Assembly (NCBI GenBank): GCA_910586555.1
Contig: CAJUJY010000022.1
Coordinates: 1 to 51,920 of the forward strand
Source: an uncultured Lachnospiraceae bacterium
GTDB taxonomy: Bacteria > Bacillota > Clostridia > Lachnospirales > Lachnospiraceae
Direction: 5' to 3'
Length of the DNA: 51,920 bases
Shown here: positions 41,267 to 50,358 of the stretch, piece after piece
Layout of the letters: every line of letters starts with the position of its first letter
Numbering within the stretch: position 1 is the stretch's first letter
The notes under the pieces: model-generated
Told to the model about the DNA's origin: nothing
The model's input: the letters and a program-made list of their open reading frames with translations, nothing else
The model's database searches: none
Program-made: the position numbers and the translations under genes

Positions 41267-43384
41267 ATGGTCAGTCCGGGAATGATGATAAGCGACAGGT
41301 ATGAAATTATTGATAAAGCCGGTTCTGGCGGAATGGCAGATGTATACAAAGCTAAATGCCACCGCCTTAACAGATATGTCGCTATAAAAATCCTGAAACA
41401 GGAATACAGCAGTGATGCCAAATTTGTAACTAAATTCAGGGGTGAAGCCCAGTCTGTTGCAGGGCTTTCACACCCAAATATTGTAAATGTTTATGATGTA
41501 GGTGATGATGATGGTTTACACTATATAGTAATGGAACTTGTAGAAGGTATTACCTTGAAAAAGTTTATTGAGAAAAAAGGCAAGCTTGATGTAAAAGAGG
41601 CAGTAGGAATTGGTATACAGATTGCGCAGGGAATGGAAGCTGCCCATGACAACCATATTATACACCGTGACATAAAGCCGCAGAATATTATTATTTCCAA
41701 AGAGGGAAAAGTAAAGGTAACAGATTTCGGAATTGCAAAGGCTGCAACTTCCAATACAATTACATCTAATGCAATGGGATCTGTACACTATATAAGCCCT
41801 GAACAGGCAAGGGGCGGATATAGTGATGAAAAAAGCGATATATATTCCCTTGGTGTCACAATGTATGAGATGCTTTCAGGCAGGGTTCCTTTTGAGGGTG
41901 AAAGCACAGTTACAGTTGCACTTGCACATATACAGGAAGAAGCTGTCCCGCTTGATGTGGCAGAACCTGGCATACCTCACAGCCTTTCAAGGATAGTGCA
42001 GAAATGTATGCAAAAAAAGCCGGATATGCGTTATATGTCAGTTGCAGCGCTTATTTCAGATTTAAAGCGTTCACTTATGGAACCCGACGGCAATTATGTA
42101 ATGCTTGCAGAAAACCACCAGGATTCTTCACCAACTATTATGATTTCAGACTCAGAACTTGGTGATATTAAAGAGGCAAAAACAAAGATAATACCAGAAA
42201 CTTCCAGAAGGGATGAAAACCCTGTAAAACCTGATGAGGATGCAATAGACCCAAAGCTTGAAAAAATACTTAAAATATGCAGCGCGGTTGTTGCAGTTAT
42301 AATTATAGTAGTAATACTGCTTATTATTGGAAAAGTAAGCGGATGGTGGGGAGGGCCAAAAAAAACGCCAGATAAAACACCAGTACCTGAAGTTACGGGT
42401 TCTGCCACTCCTTCCAGTGAAGATGCCAGTACAGGGCTTGTAAGTGTACCAGACCTTAAAAACCGTTCACTTGAAGAAGCTGAAAAGATGCTTGATGAGG
42501 CAAGGCTTAAATATAAACCTGAACCTGTTGAATCGGAAGCAGAGGCAAATATGGTTACAGGACAGGATCCAGAAGCAGGTGAAGAAGTTGAGGAATATAC
42601 TACCATAACTATTTATTACAGCCAGGGTGAATCCGACATAATAATTCCTGAACTTAAAAACTATTCGGCAAGTTCTGCAATGACTGAACTGGAGGACATA
42701 GGGCTTTCAGTTTCAGGAAAGACAGAAGTTTACAGTGATACCATAGAAGCCGGCAAGGTATGCGGCACTGAACCTATTGCGGGTTCTGCTGTTAAAAAAG
42801 GAACTGCTGTTACAATACTTGTAAGCAAAGGGCCTGAAAGCAAAATGACAAAAGTGCCAAATATCGTAGGCAAAAAAGTGTCTGTTGCGCTTGAAAGGCT
42901 TGCAGAAAGGGGACTTAAGGGCAATACTAATAATGTAAGTTATATACATTCAGATAAATACCCTGAAGATGTAGTTGTAAACCAGTCAATCGCAAGGGAT
43001 ACAGAAGTGGAAGTTGGCACAGTAATTGACTATGCTGTAAGCCTTGGACCAAAAGTTACTGTTACAGAGCCGCCAGAAGAACCAGATCCAGACCCAGAAC
43101 CGGATCCAGAACCTACAGAAGAAATCTCTTATACTTACAAAGGAAGTGTGACCATAAGCGGCAATCCATTTGATTTTGCGGATGACACTGGCCTGGTTAC
43201 ACTTGTGCTTACACAGGATGGCACTAAAAAAACAGTGTGGGAAGGGGAATTAGGTTATGATGATTTCCCAAGGAAGTTTGAAGTAACAGGCTGGAGCGAA
43301 AATAACGGGACAATAGTAGTATTTCTTGACGGGGCTTCAACTGGCAACTCATATAATGTAGAATTTAAAAAGGTCAGGGATTAA
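41267..43384 (+). CDS. prkC: PASTA-domain Ser/Thr protein kinase
   Basis: 705 aa. Cytoplasmic kinase domain (residues about 10-270: GSGGMADVYKA, VAIKIL, HRDIKPQNI, DFGIAKA), juxtamembrane linker, one membrane span (about 337-355), then three PASTA repeats (SVPDLKNRSLEEAEKML, IIPELKNYSASSAM, KVPNIVGKKVSVALERL), a Pro/Asp/Glu linker and a C-terminal domain of about 85 residues with no assigned family. PASTA repeats bind muropeptides/lipid II. It regulates cell wall growth. GGAGGA precedes ATG 41267. Confidence 0.97.
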   Translation: MVSPGMMISDRYEIIDKAGSGGMADVYKAKCHRLNRYVAIKILKQEYSSDAKFVTKFRGEAQSVAGLSHPNIVNVYDVGDDDGLHYIVMELVEGITLKKFIEKKGKLDVKEAVGIGIQIAQGMEAAHDNHIIHRDIKPQNIIISKEGKVKVTDFGIAKAATSNTITSNAMGSVHYISPEQARGGYSDEKSDIYSLGVTMYEMLSGRVPFEGESTVTVALAHIQEEAVPLDVAEPGIPHSLSRIVQKCMQKKPDMRYMSVAALISDLKRSLMEPDGNYVMLAENHQDSSPTIMISDSELGDIKEAKTKIIPETSRRDENPVKPDEDAIDPKLEKILKICSAVVAVIIIVVILLIIGKVSGWWGGPKKTPDKTPVPEVTGSATPSSEDASTGLVSVPDLKNRSLEEAEKMLDEARLKYKPEPVESEAEANMVTGQDPEAGEEVEEYTTITIYYSQGESDIIIPELKNYSASSAMTELEDIGLSVSGKTEVYSDTIEAGKVCGTEPIAGSAVKKGTAVTILVSKGPESKMTKVPNIVGKKVSVALERLAERGLKGNTNNVSYIHSDKYPEDVVVNQSIARDTEVEVGTVIDYAVSLGPKVTVTEPPEEPDPDPEPDPEPTEEISYTYKGSVTISGNPFDFADDTGLVTLVLTQDGTKKTVWEGELGYDDFPRKFEVTGWSENNGTIVVFLDGASTGNSYNVEFKKVRD

Positions 43385-44263
43385 ATGGAAGGTAAAATAA
43401 TACGCGGCATAGCAGGATTTTACTATGTACACGCTGGTGATGACGGGATTTTTGAATGTAAGGCAAAAGGGATATTCAGGAATAATAATGAAAAACCGCT
43501 TGTTGGTGACAATGTAAGCCTTGAAGTGCTTGACAGGGAAAATATGTCAGGAAATATAATAAAAATCCTCCCAAGAAAAAATTCCCTTATAAGGCCTGCG
43601 GTTGCCAATGCAGACCAGGCAGTAATTATATTTGCTGCTTCATACCCAAGGCCTGGCCTTAACCTTCTTGACAGGTTCCTGCTTATGATGGGCATGCAGG
43701 ATATACCAGTTGCCATATGTTTTAATAAAAAAGACGAAGCAGAAGAGGGGTTTTTGTCAGGGCTTAAAGAAACTTATAAAAACAGCGGCAGCCAGGTGTT
43801 TTTAACAAGTGCGTATACAGGTGAGGGCATAGCAGGGCTTAAAAAAATCCTTAACGGAAAAACTACAGTGCTTGCAGGCCCTTCAGGTGTTGGCAAATCT
43901 TCTGTAATAAACAGCCTGTTTCCAGAGGCAGGCATGGCAGTGGGTGATATTAGCAGCAAAATAAAAAGGGGCAGGCATACAACAAGACATTCAGAACTTT
44001 TTGGCATGGGAGGCGGCACGTATATTATGGACACGCCAGGTTTTACATCATTAAGGCTTCCAGATGCCAGGAAAGAAGACATAAAGGAATACTACCCTGA
44101 ATTTAAAGGGTATGCCAGCCAGTGCAGGTTTTTAGGGTGTGTCCATATTAAAGAACCTGGATGTGCAGTAAAGGAGGCCGCCAGAAAGGGTGGGATTGCA
44201 GAAAGCAGGTATGCAAATTATAAACAGTTTTATGAGGAGATAAGCCGTATAAAGAAATATTAA
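43385..44263 (+). CDS. rsgA: Ribosome small subunit GTPase RsgA
   Basis: 292 aa. OB-fold N-terminus, circularly permuted GTPase with G4 NKKDEA before G1 GPSGVGKSSVIN and G3 DTPGFTS, and the C-terminal zinc site (CRFLGCVHIKEPGC). It assists late 30S maturation. The ATG touches the kinase stop codon (TAAATG). In firmicutes this gene regularly follows prkC. Confidence 0.97.
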   Translation: MEGKIIRGIAGFYYVHAGDDGIFECKAKGIFRNNNEKPLVGDNVSLEVLDRENMSGNIIKILPRKNSLIRPAVANADQAVIIFAASYPRPGLNLLDRFLLMMGMQDIPVAICFNKKDEAEEGFLSGLKETYKNSGSQVFLTSAYTGEGIAGLKKILNGKTTVLAGPSGVGKSSVINSLFPEAGMAVGDISSKIKRGRHTTRHSELFGMGGGTYIMDTPGFTSLRLPDARKEDIKEYYPEFKGYASQCRFLGCVHIKEPGCAVKEAARKGGIAESRYANYKQFYEEISRIKKY

Positions 44264-44307
44264 GTTAATCTTTATTACGGGTATTTTAGAAAGGAATGGA
44301 GAAGGTT

Positions 44308-44967
44308 ATGGAGAAATTTATAAAAGAACTGGCACCGTCTATATTGGCAGCAGATTTTAACAGGCTTGGAAAACAGATTAAAGAAGTTAGCAGCACAGGT
44401 ACAAAATACCTCCATATAGATGTTATGGACGGGTTATTTGTACCGTCAATTTCATTTGGCATGCCACTTATTGCATCAATAAGAAAAGAAAGCAGCATGT
44501 TTTTTGATGTGCATTTAATGATTAATGAACCAGCCAGGTATTTAAACGATTTTGCAAAGGCTGGCGCTGACGGGATAACTGTCCATAAAGAGGCATGTGC
44601 TGACTTAAAAGGCACAATTTACGGAATAAAAAAGCTTGGACTTAAGCCATCTGTTTCAATTAACCCTGAAACACCTGTACAGGAAATTGAAGATGTGCTT
44701 GAAATGGTACATATGGTTCTTGTAATGAGCGTACATCCAGGATTTGGCGGCCAGAAATTTATTGGAAGCACACTTGAAAAAGTACGTTTACTTAAAGAAA
44801 CCAGGGAAAATAACAAGTTTAACTATAAAATTGAAATTGACGGGGGTGTCAATAAAGACAATATTGCAGAAATTGCAGAAAGCGGTGTTGATGTAATAGT
44901 TGCTGGTACAGCAGTTTTTAACGGGAATATCACAGAAAATATTAATTTACTAAAGGAGGTTTTGTAA
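44308..44967 (+). CDS. rpe: Ribulose-phosphate 3-epimerase
   Basis: 219 aa. TIM-barrel motifs: APSILAADF, HIDVMDGLFVPSISFG, VHLMINEP, VMSVHPGFGGQKF, EIDGGVNKDN. It interconverts ribulose 5- and xylulose 5-phosphate in the pentose phosphate pathway. ATG 44308 is taken; ATG 44296 lies on the ribosome binding site AAAGGA and adds MEKV only. It follows rsgA, as in Bacillus. Confidence 0.96.
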   Translation: MEKFIKELAPSILAADFNRLGKQIKEVSSTGTKYLHIDVMDGLFVPSISFGMPLIASIRKESSMFFDVHLMINEPARYLNDFAKAGADGITVHKEACADLKGTIYGIKKLGLKPSVSINPETPVQEIEDVLEMVHMVLVMSVHPGFGGQKFIGSTLEKVRLLKETRENNKFNYKIEIDGGVNKDNIAEIAESGVDVIVAGTAVFNGNITENINLLKEVL

Positions 44968-44970
44968 AGT

Positions 44971-46092
44971 ATGCTTCTTGAAAACCTTGCTATAGGAAGG
45001 CAAGTTGAAATTTACGTAAACAGGGACGGATACTGTTACCATCTTACAAGCAAAGTAGAAGAAACAGGTGCAAAAAGGGTATATATAACATTAATAGCTA
45101 CTAATACCAGGGTGTTTGAGTTTAAGCCGGAAGATAAAGTAAGGATTGTCTACAGGGACAAAGACCAGATATGGGAGTGGGACAATGTAAAAGCAGGTAC
45201 TGCTAAAAAATATGGAACCAGGATGCATTATTTTGACATTGCAGATGGCGGCAGGTCATTTAACAGAAGGAATGCATACCGTGTAAATATTGATGAAGAA
45301 GTTATGCTTGGATATTATGACCAGTATGGCACAACTGCTAAAAGTGCAGACATGCAGAAGTTTAAAATGCAAGATGAAGCAAGTGCACCTCCTGCAATAA
45401 TGGTACCTAATTTTGTAAAAGGTGTAGTACGTGATATAAGTGAAACAGGCGTAGGGATATGCAGCAACTACGAGTTTGGCATTGATGACGCAATGTTTTT
45501 TAGTATTTCATCAAATTATGGAAAACTTCCAGCTAAAGCAAAAGTTGTAAGGAAGGTGGAAACAAACCCTTCAAAACATAAATATTCTAATTATTATGGC
45601 TGTGTATTATTACAGACTGATAATAAACTTTCAAGGCATATTGCTGATATACAGCGTGAAGCAATAAAGGCAAAGAAACAGAAAGAGGAAGAGGAAGAAC
45701 TTGATAAGGCACTTGGCAGGCTTGAAAGAAGCCTTTTAATTAGTAAAAACTTTATGCAAAGAAAAGGCGCTGCAAACAGGATAAAGGGAATAAGGACTGT
45801 TTCTGGTGAAGATAGCATAAATAATACTGTTAAAAAGCCACGTCCAAGGGTAGAGGGCATTGTAACAGCAGAAGATGAAGTTTTAAGAAAGGATGTTAAA
45901 AAACAGCCGCGCCAAAAGGTAGAGGGCATTATAACAGCAGAAGATGAAGCTTTAAGGAAAGATGTTAAGAAACCGACACGCCCAAAGATAGAAGGCATTG
46001 TAACAGCAGAAGATGAAGCTTTAAGAAAAGATATTAAAAAACAGCAGCCACACACTGATGTGGAAGGGATTATAACAGCAGGGCTTAAATAA
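44971..46092 (+). CDS. PilZ-domain protein (YcgR-like) with C-terminal 23-aa repeats
   Basis: 373 aa. N-terminal YcgR/flagellar-brake-type domain (residues 1-100), then PilZ with the c-di-GMP motifs RRNAYRV near 109 and DISETGVGI near 159. After a coiled, Glu/Lys-rich linker (about 225-250) the last 80 residues contain three and a half copies of a 23-residue unit around EGIVTAEDEALRKD (DNA period 69 bp, from about 45850). It probably couples c-di-GMP to motility or envelope functions. It sits between rpe and thiN, which are normally adjacent. Confidence 0.88.
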   Translation: MLLENLAIGRQVEIYVNRDGYCYHLTSKVEETGAKRVYITLIATNTRVFEFKPEDKVRIVYRDKDQIWEWDNVKAGTAKKYGTRMHYFDIADGGRSFNRRNAYRVNIDEEVMLGYYDQYGTTAKSADMQKFKMQDEASAPPAIMVPNFVKGVVRDISETGVGICSNYEFGIDDAMFFSISSNYGKLPAKAKVVRKVETNPSKHKYSNYYGCVLLQTDNKLSRHIADIQREAIKAKKQKEEEEELDKALGRLERSLLISKNFMQRKGAANRIKGIRTVSGEDSINNTVKKPRPRVEGIVTAEDEVLRKDVKKQPRQKVEGIITAEDEALRKDVKKPTRPKIEGIVTAEDEALRKDIKKQQPHTDVEGIITAGLK

Positions 46093-46151
46093 GATGTATT
46101 TATATTATAATTGTATTATCCTGCTGACAGAAACAGGAATGGAGGATTTGT

Positions 46152-46856
46152 ATGGCCGGAGATATACTAATAATTGGCGGTGGCATGGTTGATTATGGTT
46201 TTGCAAAAGAATATATAACACACCATAAGCCTGGTTGTGTGGCGTGTGCAGATTCTGGCCTTGATACTGCTAAAAAGCTTGGGGTTTCTGTGGACTTTTT
46301 ACTTGGGGATTTTGACAGTGTACAAAAGGAAACACTAGGCAGTTTTATAGAAGAAAGTTATAAAGGGGACAGTAAAAAGTTTGAAGAATATCCGCCAGAA
46401 AAGGATTATACAGACATGCATCTTGTGCTGGAATGGGCAGTGTCAAAAAACCCCTCTGGAATTGTAATATTAGGTGCTACAGGCGGCAGGCTTGACCATC
46501 TGGTTGCAAATATAAATATGCTTATGCTTCCCCTTCAAAATAATATACCAGCATATATTATTGACCAAAACAATAAATTATGCCTGGTTAATGGCAGGAA
46601 TAATAATAGCATATCTGCTAATGGTATTTTTACCATTGAAAACAGACAGGATAATTTCTGGAAATATATTTCAGTTTACCCGCTTACAGAGGAAGTTACA
46701 GGCTTAAGCCTTAGTGGTGTAAAATACCCGCTTAATGGTGCTACGGTTAAAAAAGGCACAAGCAGGACAATAAGCAATGAATTTGCAGAAGATGCAAGTG
46801 AAGCAATAATTTCACTGGATAAAGGTATATTAATGGTAATACAGTCAAGGGATTAG
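46152..46856 (+). CDS. thiN: Thiamine diphosphokinase
   Basis: 234 aa. Motifs ACADSGLDTAKKLGVSVD, LLGDFDSV, PPEKDYTDMHLVLEWA and LGATGGRLDHLVANI are those of thiamine pyrophosphokinase, which makes thiamine diphosphate from thiamine and ATP. Ribosome binding site GGAGGA before ATG. Last member of the long conserved block beginning at dapF. Confidence 0.95.
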   Translation: MAGDILIIGGGMVDYGFAKEYITHHKPGCVACADSGLDTAKKLGVSVDFLLGDFDSVQKETLGSFIEESYKGDSKKFEEYPPEKDYTDMHLVLEWAVSKNPSGIVILGATGGRLDHLVANINMLMLPLQNNIPAYIIDQNNKLCLVNGRNNNSISANGIFTIENRQDNFWKYISVYPLTEEVTGLSLSGVKYPLNGATVKKGTSRTISNEFAEDASEAIISLDKGILMVIQSRD

Positions 46857-46980
46857 CTGTCTTTATTGTATGGTATAAGCATAGAAATCTTATATTAATA
46901 CGGTTAAAGACTAAGCAGAAGTTTAAGATTTGTGCCTATGGGCTAAAACCTGTGGGAATTGGAAAGATACAGGTATTTTT

Positions 46981-48825
46981 ATGAAGTTTAAAAGTATACT
47001 TTTTGCAGATACAGATATAGAAACAGAAAAAATGCCACCAGCATTTTTCAAAGACCTTAAGCTGGATTATATATTAAATATTATAAACCATATGGCAGGG
47101 GATTACCAGATAAACCAGTATTACTATACAATGCCTGGAAACATTCCATTAATACAGTACCAGCAGCAGGTTTTTTGTGATTTAATGGATAAAGGTTTGT
47201 GCCAGGCGGTTTATGCTTTCTGTGCAGGTATGCGTAAATCCCGCCATTCCTATATGCTTTCCCTTGAATGTGGGGAAAAAGTGCGGCAGGCAGGATACCA
47301 TCTTGAAGCTGCACTTTTTTACTGGGAAACACTGGATAAATTCAGGCAGGAACTTAATAATTTAAGTCCTGCTTCTTATGGTATAAGGCTTCTTAAGGAA
47401 TATGTTTTAAAACATGTAAAGGACTGCCAGGAAAGTGGGTTTAGCAGTGCGGCAGCAGGTGCCAGGGAGATTTTTTCAAAGATGCGTTTTTATATGTCAG
47501 TAAATAAAAGCGGCATTGCAATTACCGGGGTTAAAGACACTGGGACAGAAGATACAGAAGAAATCCCTGTAAAGAAAAATTATCTTAAAGAGCTTTCAGT
47601 ACTTTTGCAGGCTGGCGTTACAGACAGCAAAACATATTTAAATGATATTTTTCCAAATGTTTTAGAACCTTCATACCTTGAAACTGCATTAATTAAACTG
47701 CTAAAAAGAAGCCAGCCAGAGGTCTTTGTTAAAATACAGGAGTTTTATAAAAACTATCCAGGTTTTTATTCAGAAAAACTTCTGCGTTTTGAAGAAGAAG
47801 TGCAGTTTTACCTGGCTTTTTTAAACTTTATGGACAAGGCAGGTACACACGGCTGTACTTTAAATATACCAGAGGTTTCAAATAATTGCAGGTTTTCTGG
47901 CAGCGGGGTATATGATATTGCACTTGTATTTAAAAGCGCAGGCAGGGAGCAGAAAGTAGTGCCAAATGATTTTTCTTTTAACAAAGAACCATCTTTTTTT
48001 GTGGTGACAGGCCCTAACCAGGGAGGTAAAACAACATTTGCACGCTCACTAGGACAGGCTGCATATTTTTCAGGAATGATGGCATTTTACAGCCATTTTA
48101 CAGAGGAAATGGCGTTTTATAAAGGCGTGGTTAATTTTATGAAACGTATGGAGGAACTGGATATAACACTTGTAATGCCACAGCCGCAGCCCTCTGGTGT
48201 TAAAAATACAGATTTAAAAAACCTTTATGAACTTACAATGGCAATATATATGCAGAAAAAACCAGTTGGCAATGACATGTCACTTAAAGATAACACACTA
48301 TTGCTTATAACAGGTGCCAACCAGGGCGGCAAATCAACATTTTTAAGAAGTTACGGGATTGCACAGATACTTATGCAGTGCGGCATGCCAGTGCCAGCAG
48401 ACAGTTTTACCACACCACTTTATGGCCAGGTATTTACACATTTTACAAGAAGGGAAGACGAACAGTTAAACAGCGGCAGGCTTAAAGCGGAACTAAAACG
48501 CATGGGTGAAATGGTACAGGCAGCAGAACCGCACAGCCTTTTCCTTTTAAATGAGTCATTTGCAAGTACAACAGAAAAAGAGGGCTCACAAATTGCAGAT
48601 GGTATACTTCATGCATTTTATGATATGGGAATTACAACAATTATGGTTACCCACCTGTTCCAGCTTGCCAGGTCACTTTATAATAAAAAAATCAAAGGTA
48701 TGGCATTTCTTGTAGCAGAAAGAAAAGATGACGGGACAAGGACATTTAAAATGGTGCCAGGAGAACCAGGGTATACAAGCTATGGCACAGATTTATTTAA
48801 GGCCCTTGAAGAAGAAATTATTTAA
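46981..48825 (+). CDS. MutS-family ATPase with two P-loops, probable fusion
   Basis: 614 aa from ATG 46981. The C-terminal ABC-type MutS domain is complete: P-loop ITGANQGGKSTF near 443-453, FTHFTRREDEQLNSG, LFLLNESFASTTEKEGSQIA, TTIMVTHLF. About 100 residues earlier a second P-loop, VTGPNQGGKTTFARSLG (341-356), is followed not by the rest of an ATPase domain but by sequence like the middle part of the partner paralogue (FYKGVVNFMKRMEE). In related bacteria two such MutS-like genes lie in tandem. The lever and clamp regions are not clearly typical of mismatch-repair MutS. Confidence 0.8.
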   Translation: MKFKSILFADTDIETEKMPPAFFKDLKLDYILNIINHMAGDYQINQYYYTMPGNIPLIQYQQQVFCDLMDKGLCQAVYAFCAGMRKSRHSYMLSLECGEKVRQAGYHLEAALFYWETLDKFRQELNNLSPASYGIRLLKEYVLKHVKDCQESGFSSAAAGAREIFSKMRFYMSVNKSGIAITGVKDTGTEDTEEIPVKKNYLKELSVLLQAGVTDSKTYLNDIFPNVLEPSYLETALIKLLKRSQPEVFVKIQEFYKNYPGFYSEKLLRFEEEVQFYLAFLNFMDKAGTHGCTLNIPEVSNNCRFSGSGVYDIALVFKSAGREQKVVPNDFSFNKEPSFFVVTGPNQGGKTTFARSLGQAAYFSGMMAFYSHFTEEMAFYKGVVNFMKRMEELDITLVMPQPQPSGVKNTDLKNLYELTMAIYMQKKPVGNDMSLKDNTLLLITGANQGGKSTFLRSYGIAQILMQCGMPVPADSFTTPLYGQVFTHFTRREDEQLNSGRLKAELKRMGEMVQAAEPHSLFLLNESFASTTEKEGSQIADGILHAFYDMGITTIMVTHLFQLARSLYNKKIKGMAFLVAERKDDGTRTFKMVPGEPGYTSYGTDLFKALEEEII

Positions 48826-48955
48826 TTTTAATAAAAATAAACAGCCTGGCATACATGAAATAATTATAGGTGATAAAACATTAATAGAGGCAGTTGTATA
48901 ATTTTATACTTTAGAAAAAAGATGGCAATTTTATGACAAAAATATGTTTTTATTA

Positions 48956-48984
48956 TTGCATTTCTGGCAGTCCTGGTATATAAT
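48956..48984 (+). promoter_or_regulatory. Promoter of the HAD-GNAT gene
   Basis: TTGCAT (48956-48961), 17-bp spacer, TATAAT (48979-48984). Confidence 0.65.
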
Positions 48985-49007
48985 AAAGTTACCTTTCTTT
49001 TTCATAA

Positions 49008-49046
49008 GTTCCGCTGGCGTCTATGTGTATGCCAGCGGAACAATTT
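49008..49046 (+). terminator. Leader hairpin, possible attenuator
   Basis: GTTCCGCTGGC (49008-49018) and GCCAGCGGAAC (49031-49041) form a perfect 11-bp stem followed by aattttt. It lies between a good promoter and the HAD-GNAT gene, so it is either the terminator of the upstream MutS-like gene or an attenuator in the leader. Confidence 0.65.
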
Positions 49047-49079
49047 TTAATTGGGATTTTATAAAAGGAGGCATTTAAT

Positions 49080-50261
49080 ATGTTAAAAGCAATTATTTTT
49101 GATATGGACGGTGTTATTATAAATAGTGAACCAGGCCATGCAAAAGCAGCGCTGGAGGTTTTAAAAAGGTACAATGTTGATACAGATGCTTCATATTGCA
49201 TGGGGTTTATTGGAAGTTCTACCAAAAGCATGTGCGAAGATGCCATTAAGCGTTTTGGCATAGATGTAACAACTGACACACTTCTGGTTGAGATGAACAG
49301 GGCAAAGAAAGAGATTGTACAAAGGGAAGGATACCCTGTTATTGAGGGTGTTACAGACCTTATAAAAAGATTGTATAAAGCAGGTTATAAGCTTGCAGTT
49401 GCCTCTTCCTCATCATTTACTGAAATAGAAGATACAGTAAAAGCACTTGGCATTAAAAAATATTTTGATAAGCTTGTTTCAAGTTCAAATGTTAAAAAGC
49501 CAAAGCCTGCACCTGATATTTTTGAACTTGCACTTTCAAAACTTGGAGTGTCTGCTAAAGAAACCATTGTCATAGAAGATTCAGAATTTGGCATTGAAGC
49601 AGCAAAAGCAGCAGGGATTGCATGTGCAGGATATATTAACCCCGATTCAGGAGGGCAGCAGCTTAAAAAAGCAGATGTATTAATTGAAAGCTTTACAGGG
49701 CTTAATGCACATTTTTTTGAGTATACATTACAGCGTTCGCAAGGGCTGCCTGTTAATATAACATCAACAAAAAGGCTGGTTATACGTGAACTTGCAGTTT
49801 CAGATATTAAAGAGATTTACCCTATATACACTGACCCGCAGGTAAGGAAATACATAGAAAATATAGACGATTATATGGAAAATGAAATAGAAAAGCAGAA
49901 AGCGTATATACAGAATGTATATTCATTCTATGGCTACGGGCTGTGGGGTGTATTCAGCAAGACAACAGGACGCCTTATAGGGAGGTGTGGCATTGAAAAC
50001 CATATAATAGACGGCAAAGAAGAAATAATGCTTTCATATCTTTTAGACAGCCAGCACTGGGGCTACGGGTATGCATTGGAATGTTGCAATGCAGTGTTAA
50101 AATACGCATATGAAGAACTTGGCATAAAAAGGATAGTGGCAGTAATAGACACTGGCAATTCACGTTCAGTTAAAACAGCACAGAAACTTGGCATGGAATG
50201 TGTAAAAGAAATAGTACATAATAACCGCAAATCATTTTTATATGTAATAGAACGCAAATAA
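49080..50261 (+). CDS. HAD hydrolase-GNAT acetyltransferase fusion
   Basis: 393 aa. Residues 1-215 form a HAD phosphatase of the beta-phosphoglucomutase-like group: IFDMDGVIINSE (nucleophile and acid aspartates), VASSSSFTEI, KPKPAPDIFE, VIEDSEFGIEAAKAAG. Residues about 228-393 form a GNAT domain (TKRLVIRELAVSDI, YLLDSQHWGYGYALE, NSRSVKTAQKLGM). Substrates unknown. GGAGG precedes ATG. Such fusions are known from Clostridia; the two activities may act on one metabolite. Confidence 0.9.
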   Translation: MLKAIIFDMDGVIINSEPGHAKAALEVLKRYNVDTDASYCMGFIGSSTKSMCEDAIKRFGIDVTTDTLLVEMNRAKKEIVQREGYPVIEGVTDLIKRLYKAGYKLAVASSSSFTEIEDTVKALGIKKYFDKLVSSSNVKKPKPAPDIFELALSKLGVSAKETIVIEDSEFGIEAAKAAGIACAGYINPDSGGQQLKKADVLIESFTGLNAHFFEYTLQRSQGLPVNITSTKRLVIRELAVSDIKEIYPIYTDPQVRKYIENIDDYMENEIEKQKAYIQNVYSFYGYGLWGVFSKTTGRLIGRCGIENHIIDGKEEIMLSYLLDSQHWGYGYALECCNAVLKYAYEELGIKRIVAVIDTGNSRSVKTAQKLGMECVKEIVHNNRKSFLYVIERK

Positions 50262-50270
50262 ACCATAATG

Positions 50271-50302
50271 CCAGGAGTGCTATTAAAAGCCTCCTGGTTT
50301 TT
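50271..50302 (+). terminator. Rho-independent terminator
   Basis: CCAGGAG (50271-50277) pairs with CTCCTGG (50291-50297), followed by a T-run to 50302; it ends the HAD-GNAT gene. Confidence 0.85.
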
Positions 50303-50358
50303 ATTTATAGTAATATTAATTATAATTTATTCCATATATAGTAAAGGAGAAAAAGAAA

